Shown here: piece after piece, positions 5,402 through 12,327 of the stretch
How the letters are laid out: each line of letters begins with the position of its first letter
How positions within the stretch are numbered: position 1 is the stretch's first letter
NCBI GenBank assembly: GCA_028284845.1
Contig: JANQQY010000233.1
Span: 1-12,327, forward strand
DNA: 12,327 nt
Direction of reading: 5' to 3'
Source of the DNA: Spirochaetales bacterium
GTDB taxonomy: Bacteria; Spirochaetota; Spirochaetia; DSM-27196; SLST01
Made by a program: the position numbers and the translations under genes
Notes under the pieces: generated by a model
What the model was told of the DNA's origin: nothing
The model's input: the letters and a program-made list of their open reading frames with translations, nothing else
Database searches by the model: none

Positions 5402-6265
5402 TTAGTTCACTCTCTCAACTGACAGGAAGTCGCGGAGAGATGTGAGGGATTGATCGGGTATCTCGCGTGGTAGCCAGTGCCCGGCGCCCTCAAACTCCTT
5501 GTACTGAACGTTCGAAATGAGTTCCGCGGTTCGTCGCGCATATCGCGCCGGAGCGGCCATGTCCTTCTCTCCCTGCATCAGCAGTACGGGGATGTCGATC
5601 TCGGAGAGGCGCGATGTGAAATTGGTCCGGAGGTTCAAGAGGCGAGTTTCGTGCTTCTGCCACTTGAAGAAGACCGTATGATCGACTCTCGCAGCGAGTT
5701 CGTCTTGGACAAGCGTCACCAGTTCGTCCGGCACCGTGTCTACCGTCGGCATCAGCAGCTTGAGCGAGCTCCGGAGCAGATTTGGTCTTTTTGCGAACAC
5801 CTTCCATTGAGCGATCGACAAGAGCTTTCCCAGGATTGGTGTGTGAAACGTGCACCAGGAGAGAAGATGAAATGCAGCGCGATCTTGAATGCCTCCCGGG
5901 CCAAAGAGGGCGATGCGGCTGACCGCCTTGGGGTAGCGAAGCACATAGCCCATTGATGCGAGACCGCCGAGCGATATGCCGACGAGTGCCATCGTGTCGA
6001 TCCCCATTGCCGTGCGCAACTCCTCAACCACTCGGGGCAGATCCTCCGAGCGCAGCGTTCCGTCCCACGGCTCGCTCTTTCCGTACCCTGGCCAGTCGGG
6101 AAGGTAGACCCTGAACCGATCCGCCAGCTTTTCTGCGAGGCCACCCCAAGAGATGAGCGCTGAATCGGCGCCGCCACCGTGCAGGAGCATGACAGGATAC
6201 CCCTCTCCGGCTGAATAGACGTTCACCCTCTTGCCGTCGATCTGATACCTATTCGCCTCAAGCAT
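5402..6265 (-). CDS. Alpha/beta-hydrolase-fold enzyme
   Basis: A 287-residue soluble enzyme with all key elements: oxyanion loop HGGG (29-32), DWPGYGKS (57-64), nucleophile elbow GISLGG with Ser98, lid region 130-200, catalytic Asp235 in GEKD and His263 in GAGHW. It belongs to the broad group of esterases, C-C bond (meta-cleavage) hydrolases and haloperoxidase-like enzymes; the substrate cannot be told. The start ATG at 6263-6265 is preceded by GAAGGAGGG at good spacing; longer frames to 6451 lie within the TetR gene and are not used. It overlaps the end of the TetR gene by 8 bases, so the two form one operon and the regulator probably responds to the enzyme's substrate. A decayed paralogue lies at 4441-4722. 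Confidence 0.92.
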   Translation of the reverse strand: MLEANRYQIDGKRVNVYSAGEGYPVMLLHGGGADSALISWGGLAEKLADRFRVYLPDWPGYGKSEPWDGTLRSEDLPRVVEELRTAMGIDTMALVGISLGGLASMGYVLRYPKAVSRIALFGPGGIQDRAAFHLLSWCTFHTPILGKLLSIAQWKVFAKRPNLLRSSLKLLMPTVDTVPDELVTLVQDELAARVDHTVFFKWQKHETRLLNLRTNFTSRLSEIDIPVLLMQGEKDMAAPARYARRTAELISNVQYKEFEGAGHWLPREIPDQSLTSLRDFLSVERVN

Positions 6266-6986
6266 CGATGTTCCCTCCTTCTCCCGCGAGGCGGCCCATA
6301 ACTTCGTGGAGCAATGCCGTGAGCTCGCCCGTCGCAAAGGGCGCCGCGCCCCCCGCGTCGTTGAGCAACCACCGGTCGAGCATTCGTCCCATTTCCTGCA
6401 ACATGTCCTCTCCGTCGTCGTGCACCTCTGCCGGTGCCTCCACGTAGCCAATTGTCAGCATCATGAGCATCGCTTCCGCAGCCTGCAGTGAGATGCCCTC
6501 GTAGAGGCGTCCCCTTCGTTGCATCGCCTCGAGAAGCGCGCGATTCAATGCCGAGCGTCCGCTCACGAAGCGCGCCCTATTGCGCGCGACGTAGGAACCC
6601 AAGAGGGTGGTGTCGCCCACGAGAAGCGCCTTTACGAATGGCGCATGTGACAAGAGGTTGATCGTGTGTGAGAACATCGATCCAAAACTTGCTGGAGCAG
6701 TGTCTTCTTCAACTGCTGCAAAGAGCTCTTCTGCGAAGCGGAGCGAGTCGTGGCGGATGAGCTCGTCAAGAAGGAGATCCTTCGACGCAAAATCGAGGTA
6801 AATTGCCGACTTTGTAAGGCCAGCGGCAGCCGCAATCTCTCGGAGCCCGCCCTTGTCAAAGCCGGTCTTCAGAAACAGCGCTCTGGCGGCGTCCAGAATC
6901 CGAGCCTTCCGGCTTTCTGCTTGCCGGTCTCCACCGTGACGTGCGCCCTCATCTTTCGATGATGTCCAAGTGTCCGTATTGGTCAC
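6258..6986 (-). CDS. TetR-family transcriptional regulator, probably autoregulatory
   Basis: The protein is 242 residues, slightly long for TetR because of an N-terminal tail of about 25 residues. The DNA-binding domain is clear: RILDAARALFLKTGFDKGGLREIAAAAGLTKSAIYLDFASKDLLLDELI (29-77), with the helix-turn-helix around 47-68. The C-terminal helical domain (80-242) is the ligand and dimer part and is too variable to assign a ligand. The start is taken as GTG at 6984-6986: the frame is closed by a TAG eight codons upstream, and no in-frame ATG, GTG or TTG follows before the conserved domain. No Shine-Dalgarno precedes it, and the promoter -10 ends only six bases before the GTG, so the message is probably leaderless. 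The hydrolase downstream is translationally adjacent. Confidence 0.92.
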   Translation of the reverse strand: MTNTDTWTSSKDEGARHGGDRQAESRKARILDAARALFLKTGFDKGGLREIAAAAGLTKSAIYLDFASKDLLLDELIRHDSLRFAEELFAAVEEDTAPASFGSMFSHTINLLSHAPFVKALLVGDTTLLGSYVARNRARFVSGRSALNRALLEAMQRRGRLYEGISLQAAEAMLMMLTIGYVEAPAEVHDDGEDMLQEMGRMLDRWLLNDAGGAAPFATGELTALLHEVMGRLAGEGGNIDA

Positions 6987-6993
6987 TTGGACA
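6963..6993. promoter_or_regulatory. Inverted-repeat operator across the TetR start
   Basis: Perfect 10-base arms TGTCCAAGTG (6963-6972) and CACTTGGACA (6984-6993) are centred on 6978; after one mismatch, two further pairs (6974-6975 with 6981-6982) extend the dyad, so 12 of 13 positions per arm match. The right arm touches the -10 box and covers the start codon. The size and placement are those of a TetR-family operator, so the regulator very probably represses its own operon here. Confidence 0.8.
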
Positions 6994-7021
6994 GTATATG
7001 CTGAAGTCTACGGAAGGGCAA
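6993..7021 (-). promoter_or_regulatory. Promoter of the tetR-hydrolase operon
   Basis: On the minus strand, -35 TTGCCC (7016-7021; 4/6) and -10 TATACT (6993-6998; 5/6) are spaced by exactly 17 bases. Initiation 6-8 bases past the -10 would fall at 6985-6987, that is, at or one base before the GTG start codon. The last -10 base is the first base of the operator arm, so a bound repressor would block polymerase. Confidence 0.72.
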
Positions 7022-7112
7022 ACCATAGGGGCTGAGAACTCAAAGTGTTCCCCTCGAGAACGAGCACAGCCAACGAGGACCTTGAGGACCTCGCGCTCTG
7101 TGATCTCTCACG

Positions 7113-8804
7113 TCACGACTTCGTCGCTTCGCTCTCGCCATCTTCTTCGTCCGGATCGATGCAGCCGGACCGCGCGGTTTCGAGCAAGGCTCCGATCATT
7201 CCGTTGAGCGAATCGAGGCGCTCTCTGATCGCGTCCACTTCTGCGACTGTTGAGTCGGCGGCCGAGTTTTGCTTCTCAAGATCGCCCACCACCGAAAGCA
7301 TCTCGCGAGTCACATCGTCGTACCTTTCGAACAGGGTCTGGAACGCCTCAATACGGTCCGACCCCGCGCTCGCCGACTGCGAGAGCTGTTCGTTGCTTTC
7401 CGTGACGCGAGAGTTGGCTCGTTGCATCTCCTCCAGCCCATCGCGGTAGCCGCTCAGAGCGCGTTCGAGTGATTCGATGGTTGGGGTGCTCTGATTGACA
7501 GCGCCCTGTACCGACTCGAATACCGCTCCCGCATCACTCACGAGTGAAGCGCTCTCATCGATCGCGCCGGCGAACTCCGCAACGGTTCGAGCGATCGACG
7601 ACGACTGTCGCGACGACTCGTCGGCCAGATTCCGAACCTCTGACGCGACGACCGCGAAGCCGCGTCCAGCATCGCCCGCGTGTGCCGCCTCGATCGCCGC
7701 GTTCATTGCGAGCAGATTCGTCTGCGCAGCAATCTTTGAAATCAGCTTGATCGACGTTGAGAGCTCTCCACGCTGCTGCCGCAGATTCTCCATCCGTTCG
7801 CCGGCCTGTTGGACGGTGACTCGACCGGATGCAACGTCTTCGTCCAGACCCTGAAGCGCTCGCTGAACGTCACCTACTTCGCCGCTCAGCTTGCCCATGC
7901 TCTCGTAGAGAACCGATTGCTCCTGCGCAGTCTGCGAGACCACCTCTTGCTGGAGGCTTGCCTGCTTTCGAATGTCCGCCACGGCCTGATCGAGCTCTTT
8001 GAGACCCGATGAGGCATGGTGCGACTCCTCCGAAAGGGTGCGGGAGCTCCCATTCAGGGTCGACACTCCTTCCCGGTAGGCACTGAAGACCGAACGAATC
8101 GAACCAACGTGCCTATCGATCTCGCGCTGGTCGCTTGAAGAGCGATCGCTCAATCCGCACAAGCGGTCGACCACCGACTCGAGGTTTGCAAGCGTCCGAG
8201 TCTGCGCTTCAGTCTGATCATCCAGATCGGCAAAGGTTCGAGCCTGAACACGCGTGAGGGTAAAAGCAATCGCGGCGAAGAGGAGCTTGACGACCACGAA
8301 CACGGGAATTCGCTGAATGAGATATGTCTCCTGAGAGGCGAAGATCGTCACGACGAAGCCGACGGTCGTGAGCCCAACCATTGCCAGCAGATAGCCGTGA
8401 GATACCAAGAGCCCGATCGGAAGAAGGAATACCAGCATGAGCCCGATGACCGATATCGCGACCGGCGCATAGGGGTCGTTCGACATCGCCGTTAGGAGTC
8501 CCACACCGATGATAATCAGGAGGTCAATCGTGAAGAATGTCGCCGCGCCCAGTTCGCGGCGTCCGTTGCGAATCAGCACTACGCAGACTACGTGGATAAC
8601 GATGGCGACGATCGCCCCAACTCCAGCCTGGGGATTCTCGATCACAAAAAAGAAAATCGGTGCCAGCACCAGAAGCGCGACTGTCATGATCGCAATGAAT
8701 GACATTGTCACTCGCTGTTTTCGCTGATCAAGCGACAGTGCCGACCGTTGGACCTTGGAACGACTCATGCGCTGAGTGTACGCGAAGCGAGTGTGTCGGA
8801 ACAC
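7113..8804 (-). CDS. Methyl-accepting chemotaxis protein with six membrane helices and no periplasmic sensor domain
   Basis: Of 563 residues, the N-terminal part has six hydrophobic helices at about 35-55, 59-78, 86-106, 113-134, 137-157 and 165-185, joined by very short loops. A cytoplasmic coiled coil follows directly, with no recognisable HAMP domain. The signalling hairpin tip is well conserved: ISKIAAQTNLLAMNAAIEAAHAGDAGRGFAVVASEVRNLADESSRQ (about 355-400), which contacts CheA and CheW. With no extracellular domain, the receptor probably senses something in or across the membrane. The start is uncertain: GTG at 8804 has GGAG 5 bases upstream, whereas ATG at 8768 (12 residues shorter) has none. 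It is divergent from the sugar transporter operon; a shared regulatory region of about 100 bases lies between them. Methylation sites were not assigned. Confidence 0.93.
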   Translation of the reverse strand: MFRHTRFAYTQRMSRSKVQRSALSLDQRKQRVTMSFIAIMTVALLVLAPIFFFVIENPQAGVGAIVAIVIHVVCVVLIRNGRRELGAATFFTIDLLIIIGVGLLTAMSNDPYAPVAISVIGLMLVFLLPIGLLVSHGYLLAMVGLTTVGFVVTIFASQETYLIQRIPVFVVVKLLFAAIAFTLTRVQARTFADLDDQTEAQTRTLANLESVVDRLCGLSDRSSSDQREIDRHVGSIRSVFSAYREGVSTLNGSSRTLSEESHHASSGLKELDQAVADIRKQASLQQEVVSQTAQEQSVLYESMGKLSGEVGDVQRALQGLDEDVASGRVTVQQAGERMENLRQQRGELSTSIKLISKIAAQTNLLAMNAAIEAAHAGDAGRGFAVVASEVRNLADESSRQSSSIARTVAEFAGAIDESASLVSDAGAVFESVQGAVNQSTPTIESLERALSGYRDGLEEMQRANSRVTESNEQLSQSASAGSDRIEAFQTLFERYDDVTREMLSVVGDLEKQNSAADSTVAEVDAIRERLDSLNGMIGALLETARSGCIDPDEEDGESEATKS

Positions 8805-8881
8805 CTGCGCTCCGCTTGCAGAAGAACGTACAATAGAAACAGAAGAATCAACCTACGGCGTGGAATGACCTCGGGCGATAA

Positions 8882-8901
8882 TTCTCCTACAAAAAGGAGA
8901 A
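8882..8901 (+). promoter_or_regulatory. Inverted repeat covering the binding-protein ribosome site
   Basis: TTCTCCT (8882-8888) and AGGAGAA (8895-8901) are perfect complements with a six-base loop, and the second arm is the Shine-Dalgarno of the sugar-binding protein gene (ATG at 8906). If transcribed, the hairpin would hide the ribosome site. If transcription instead starts just after the GATAAT hexamer at 8877-8882 (5/6 to -10), the left arm would be in promoter DNA and the repeat could be an operator. Confidence 0.45.
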
Positions 8902-8905
8902 ACGT

Positions 8906-10186
8906 ATGAAACGTACCGTATGTGCACTCGCTCTGTTCACGTGTGCCCTTGCCCTTGTTATGGCAGGAGGCGACGCCGAGCAGGAGCAATCTGAAGGCCC
9001 CATTACAATCGACTACTCGTTCTGGGGAAATCCTGTTGCCATTGGTGTTGAGCGAGACATCATCGACGCCTATCACGCAATGCAGGACGATGTCCGGGTC
9101 GCACCGATCGTCTCCGGGTACAGCGATTACCACACGATGCTCTTGACCCAGATGGCCGGCGGATCGAGTCCGGACGTCATGAGGATCGACTCCTACTTCT
9201 TCCAGGACTTCCTGGCACTCAATGCTCTGCGGACCATCGACGATCTCGTCGACCGTGACAATGTGGACACCTCGGTCTACTACCCACAAGGCATTACCGA
9301 GAACACCTCTGACGGCGAGCTCTACGGACTTCCGTGGGCGACTTCGGTCCTCTATATGTTTATCAACCTCGACGTGTTTGAGGACGCCGGGATACCCGTT
9401 CCGGACTTCGATTGGACCGTTGACGATTTTGTGGAGATTGCACGCCAGTTGACGGACGGGGATCGATACGGCTTCGCGATCGGGCTGGGAGGCGTTTCCT
9501 CAATCCTCCCCTTCGTGTGGGCAGAGGGTGGAGACCTGTTCGATGAGAGCCGCGAACGGTTCACGCTCAATGAACCGGAAGCGGTCCGAGCGCTCGACCG
9601 GCTCGCCGAGATGTACGCAGAGGGGCTGATTCCGGAAGACTCGATCACCGCGCAGACGGACACGTTGACCCGCTGGTTCGTGAATGGTCAGATCGGAATG
9701 CGCATGGGCGCGGTCTCCGAGATTCTGAGCACGCAGGCTGTTGAAGGGGCGCGATTCGAAGTGATTAACATGCCCACCGGACCTGCTGGGAACAGGACGA
9801 CCGTGTACAAGTCGAACATCGTGGGCATTGGATCCGCCTCTCAGAATGTCGAGGCCGCGTGGGACTTCCTCAAGTTCCTCCGCGGCCCAGAGGGGCAGGG
9901 GGAAGAGCTCTACATGATCGCGAAGCGCATGTCGCCGGCTATCGATGATCAGAGGTATTGGGATCTCTATGCGGACCCGACGCTCTATCCGCGGAACGTT
10001 GAGGGAAACAGCAAGATTATCGCGGCGGAGTACGGGCGCCTGCTCCCTCTGACCGGTGGTTGGCTCGAGGTGGACAACCTCGTCGCTCCGGAGCTCCAGG
10101 GAATAGTCTCAGGCGCGATCTCGGCTGAAGATGCGATGAATCGCATTGCAGACGATGCGCAGGCTGCTCTGGACCGGGCTCGGTAG
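8906..10186 (+). CDS. Extracellular sugar-binding protein of a CUT1 ABC transporter (family 1 solute-binding protein)
   Basis: The protein is 426 residues with a signal peptide, MKRTVCALALFTCALALVMAGG. There is no lipobox cysteine at the cleavage region, so it is probably a soluble periplasmic protein; spirochaete sugar-binding proteins often end their signal in this way. The mature part has the SBP_bac_1 layout: TIDYSFWGNP, then ...MTQMAGGSSPDVMRIDSYFFQDF (binding hinge), LYGLPWATSVLYMFINLDVFEDAG, FVNGQIGMRMGAV and a C-terminal helical end. It captures a sugar or oligosaccharide and delivers it to the two permeases; the sugar cannot be named. AGGAG 6 bases before the ATG fixes the start. It is the first gene of the operon and is followed by a hairpin with a T-run, which would keep its expression above that of the permeases. 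Confidence 0.92.
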   Translation: MKRTVCALALFTCALALVMAGGDAEQEQSEGPITIDYSFWGNPVAIGVERDIIDAYHAMQDDVRVAPIVSGYSDYHTMLLTQMAGGSSPDVMRIDSYFFQDFLALNALRTIDDLVDRDNVDTSVYYPQGITENTSDGELYGLPWATSVLYMFINLDVFEDAGIPVPDFDWTVDDFVEIARQLTDGDRYGFAIGLGGVSSILPFVWAEGGDLFDESRERFTLNEPEAVRALDRLAEMYAEGLIPEDSITAQTDTLTRWFVNGQIGMRMGAVSEILSTQAVEGARFEVINMPTGPAGNRTTVYKSNIVGIGSASQNVEAAWDFLKFLRGPEGQGEELYMIAKRMSPAIDDQRYWDLYADPTLYPRNVEGNSKIIAAEYGRLLPLTGGWLEVDNLVAPELQGIVSGAISAEDAMNRIADDAQAALDRAR

Positions 10187-10208
10187 CCACTCCTGCGATA
10201 CCTACGCA

Positions 10209-10250
10209 GCACCGTGCGACCGTTCAGTCGGCGCACGGTGCGCCCTTTTT
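10209..10250 (+). terminator. Intrinsic terminator or attenuator between the binding protein and permease genes
   Basis: A perfect 10-base stem, GCACCGTGCG (10209-10218) with CGCACGGTGC (10232-10241), is extended inside by CCG/CGG around a six-base loop and followed by GCCC and five T (10246-10250). The permease ribosome site GGAGGA begins at the next base. It most likely gives partial termination or protects the binding-protein mRNA end, as in many binding-protein-dependent operons. Confidence 0.82.
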
Positions 10251-10263
10251 GGAGGACTCCACA

Positions 10264-11136
10264 GTGACCCGTCGTGCTCGAGCCGAGTTTGTCGCCGCTC
10301 TGGCATTCCTCGCGCCCAACCTGATTGGGTTTCTTCTCTTTCTCATCCTGCCGGCGATCGCATCGCTCGCGATCGCGCTCACTCGATGGAGGCTGTTGGA
10401 CGTTCCGCAATTCGTCGGTCTTCAGAACTTCGCCGACCTCCTGCGGGACGGAAGATTCTGGTTGACCTTGCGCAATACCGCCTACTACTCGTTCGTCCGT
10501 GTCCCGATCAACGCAGCGATCTCACTCGCTCTCGCCGTACTTCTGAATCGAAAGATGATCGGCCGTGACTTCTTTCGGGTCGTGTTGTTTCTGCCGGTTG
10601 TCATGTCGATCGTTGCAACCGCCGTGATCTGGCGGCCGCTCGTGGAGTCGTCCGGTCTGCTCAACGGAGTACTCGCAGCGCTCGGACTACCCGGAGTGCC
10701 CTGGATCACTTCCACCAACTGGGCCATGCCGACGGTCATCATGATCGGCATCTGGAAGGAGATTGGGTACTACATGGTGATCTTCCTGGCCGGGCTTCAG
10801 GCGATTCCCAGGACATACTACGAAGCTGCCAGCATTGATGGTGCGTCGAACTGGCAACAGTTTACCCGCATCACATTTCCGCTGGTCTCTCCCACGACCT
10901 TCTTTGTGCTGACCGTGGCTATGATCTTCTCGTTTCAGGTCTTCGCCTTGACAACGGTCCTGACGGGGGGCGGTCCTGCCAACGCCACCACGACGCTTGT
11001 CATGTACATCTATCAGAGCGGGTTCGAAAACTTCAGGATGGGATATGCCTCGGCGATGGCGTTTGTACTCTTCGTCATCATCCTGGTATTCACGCTGATT
11101 CAAAAACGCCTCGCGAATCGTTGGGTCCACTACTAG
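10264..11136 (+). CDS. CUT1 sugar ABC transporter permease, MalF-type
   Basis: A 290-residue membrane protein with six or so hydrophobic helices, beginning near FVAALAFLAPNLIGFLLFLILPAI. The ATPase-docking EAA loop is present as YYEAASIDGASNWQQFTRITFPL (about 185-206). The GTG at 10264 is preferred over a TTG at 10249, because GGAGGA at 10251-10256 then sits 7 bases upstream and the TTG would lie within the terminator T-run. The stop TAG directly abuts the next permease ATG. It pairs with that permease to form the sugar channel. No ATPase gene is visible, so a shared MsmX/UgpC-like ATPase encoded elsewhere is likely, as is common for this family. Confidence 0.93.
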   Translation: MTRRARAEFVAALAFLAPNLIGFLLFLILPAIASLAIALTRWRLLDVPQFVGLQNFADLLRDGRFWLTLRNTAYYSFVRVPINAAISLALAVLLNRKMIGRDFFRVVLFLPVVMSIVATAVIWRPLVESSGLLNGVLAALGLPGVPWITSTNWAMPTVIMIGIWKEIGYYMVIFLAGLQAIPRTYYEAASIDGASNWQQFTRITFPLVSPTTFFVLTVAMIFSFQVFALTTVLTGGGPANATTTLVMYIYQSGFENFRMGYASAMAFVLFVIILVFTLIQKRLANRWVHY

Positions 11137-11979
11137 ATGAAGCGAATTGAAACGCGCGACACTGGTCGCCTTGCCGTCGGCATCGCCTACCTTGCTCTTG
11201 GCCTCGTCGCCGTGAGCGTACTGGGACCGCTTCTATGGGCCGTCGGCACTTCACTCAAAACCTATGGTGAGGTCTTCTCGCGAGGGTTGGCCTTCTTCCC
11301 TGAGGTCCCACAATGGGACAACTATGTGGAAATCTTCAGGATCGCGCCGTTTGATCGATATGTGATGAACAGCGTCATCGTTTCGTTGTTCGCGTGCGCG
11401 TTCACGCTGCTGACCTCCGCCATGTCTGCCTATGCGTTCGCACGACTGCGGTTCCCGGGGCGAGACGCTCTCTTTGTCCTCTACCTTGCCACGATGATGG
11501 TGCCGCAGCAGGTGATTCTCATTCCCAATTTCCTCCTGATCCGTGAACTGGGGCTCCTGGACACCCTGGCCGGCCTGGTCCTGACTCGGGTGTTTGTGCC
11601 GCTCGGAACCTTCCTCCTCCGTCAGTTCTTTATGGGCATTCCGATCGAGCTCGAGGAAGCCGCTATCATTGACGGGATGTCCTACACGCGGAGGTTCGTT
11701 TCGGTGATCCTTCCACTCGCGAAGCCGGCTCTTGTATCTCTCTTTATCGTTAGTCTTCTCGCTGCGTGGAACGATTTCCTCTATCCCTTGGTTTTTATTC
11801 GCACCGACACAAAACGGACCATCACCCTAGGGCTCTCCATTCTTCAGGGTGATCTGGATATTCGATGGAATCTCGTTATGGCCGCGACGATCGTTGCCGT
11901 CTCTCCGCTCGTGGTCGCGTACCTGGCACTTCAGAGGCTCTTTATTGAAGGAATTGCTCTGACCGGTTCGAAAGGGTAG
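11137..11979 (+). CDS. CUT1 sugar ABC transporter permease, MalG-type
   Basis: A 280-residue membrane protein with about six helices and the classical MalG layout: LGPLLWAVGTSLKT near 29-42, PQWDNYVEIF, MNSVIVSL, SAYAFARLRFPGRD, MMVPQQVILIPNF and the EAA loop IELEEAAIIDGMSYTRRFVSVILPL (170-194). It ends with RLFIEGIALTGSKG, a near-universal C-terminus of this family (FxxGltaGavKG). Its ATG follows the upstream permease TAG with no gap, so translation is coupled. It forms the heterodimeric channel with the MalF-type partner. It is intact and ordinary for its family. Confidence 0.94.
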   Translation: MKRIETRDTGRLAVGIAYLALGLVAVSVLGPLLWAVGTSLKTYGEVFSRGLAFFPEVPQWDNYVEIFRIAPFDRYVMNSVIVSLFACAFTLLTSAMSAYAFARLRFPGRDALFVLYLATMMVPQQVILIPNFLLIRELGLLDTLAGLVLTRVFVPLGTFLLRQFFMGIPIELEEAAIIDGMSYTRRFVSVILPLAKPALVSLFIVSLLAAWNDFLYPLVFIRTDTKRTITLGLSILQGDLDIRWNLVMAATIVAVSPLVVAYLALQRLFIEGIALTGSKG

Positions 11980-11995
11980 GGTTTCAGGGAAGCCG

Positions 11996-12327
11996 ATGAT
12001 TCGGGTGATGATTGTCGATGATGAGCCTTCCGCGCGAGATCGTTACTCCGAGTACGTCTCGTCCAGCGACGGACCATTCGACGTGGTAGCCGCGTGCGGC
12101 AACGCCGCCGAGGCACTCACTGCGCTACGAGATTCGCATCCTCATATTCTCCTTACCGATATCCGGATGCCTGGAAAGAGCGGCCTCGAACTCGTGTCTG
12201 CAATGCGAAGCGCCGGGTGGGATGGGCGCGCCGTAGTCATCTCAGGCCACGACGAATTTGAGTATGCTCGCGAGGCGCTTCGTCTTGGAATGACCGACTA
12301 TCTGCTGAAGCCGGTCTTCCCGAACGA
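11996..12327 (+). CDS. Response regulator receiver domain, probably YesN/AraC type (N-terminal 110 residues; cut by window edge)
   Basis: The frame starts at ATG 11996, 16 bases after the MalG-type permease, and is open to the end of the window, so only the receiver domain is seen. It has the acidic pair Asp8-Asp9, the phosphoacceptor Asp55 in ILLTDIRMPGKSG, the switch Ser83 in VISGHDEFEYAREALRLG and Lys105 in DYLLKPV. The SGHDEFEYAREAL and DYLLKPV wording is typical of YesN-like regulators with a C-terminal AraC helix-turn-helix, which control sugar ABC operons together with a YesM-like histidine kinase. That output domain and kinase would lie beyond 12327; this part is inferred. A weak purine-rich AGGGA lies upstream of the start. 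Confidence 0.9.
   Translation, partial: MIRVMIVDDEPSARDRYSEYVSSSDGPFDVVAACGNAAEALTALRDSHPHILLTDIRMPGKSGLELVSAMRSAGWDGRAVVISGHDEFEYAREALRLGMTDYLLKPVFPN

Noticed and set aside
6266..6451. A 62-residue N-terminal extension of the hydrolase
   Set aside because: It is the out-of-frame 3' part of the TetR gene; ATG 6265 has GGAGG upstream and matches the family start.
7080..7098. A GAGGACCT direct repeat just after the chemotaxis gene
   Set aside because: Two short copies, no stem with a T-run and no clear role; probably chance.
8874..8881. GGCGATAA, a 7/8 match to the sigma-28 (flagellar) -10
   Set aside because: There is no TAAA at the required distance and it faces the sugar operon, not the chemotaxis gene.

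Overview
The window is bacterial, fairly GC-rich and densely coded. My best guess is a free-living or anaerobic member of the Spirochaetota. The reasons are the style of the sugar-binding protein signal peptide (ending ALVMAGG, with no lipobox cysteine), a six-helix chemotaxis receptor without a periplasmic sensor, and a CUT1 sugar operon followed by a YesN-type response regulator. This is inference; no rRNA or other marker gene is present.

Layout. (1) 1-2697, minus strand: a tightly overlapping operon of flavodoxin, FecCD-type permease, ABC ATPase and a radical-SAM enzyme of the ChuW/HutW/HmuW type, cut by the window edge. Together these look like an anaerobic haem uptake and ring-opening system. 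A TTGACA promoter precedes the flavodoxin. (2) 2780-3856, minus strand: a ribbon-helix-helix-like antitoxin, a MazF/PemK toxin and a small MazG-like pyrophosphohydrolase, in the same order as mazE-mazF-mazG, followed by a long inverted repeat that may be a terminator. (3) 3811-4895: about 1 kb of apparently decayed DNA. It holds a truncated copy of the alpha/beta hydrolase found further on, and ends in a palindrome lying inside a candidate promoter. (4) 4896-5357, plus strand: a stand-alone GyrI-like effector-binding protein. (5) 5402-7021, minus strand: a TetR-family regulator and an alpha/beta hydrolase overlapping by 8 bp. The promoter has a near-perfect operator across its predicted start site, and the message appears to be leaderless with a GTG start. 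(6) 7113-8804, minus strand: a methyl-accepting chemotaxis protein. (7) 8906 to the end, plus strand: a sugar ABC transporter operon of binding protein, hairpin plus T-run, two permeases and the start of a response regulator. It has no ATPase of its own in view.

Working together: region 1 would bring in haem (or a similar tetrapyrrole) and release its iron without oxygen, with the flavodoxin as electron donor or tetrapyrrole carrier. Region 7 would import a sugar or oligosaccharide under two-component control, with the binding protein made in excess over the permeases by partial termination. Region 5 is a self-contained autoregulated detoxification or hydrolysis unit.

No tRNA, rRNA, CRISPR array or insertion sequence was seen. 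I do not see a clearly new multi-gene system. The most informative items are the haem operon, the leaderless TetR operator/promoter, the mazEFG-like cassette, the MerR-like promoter palindrome and the decayed hydrolase copy.
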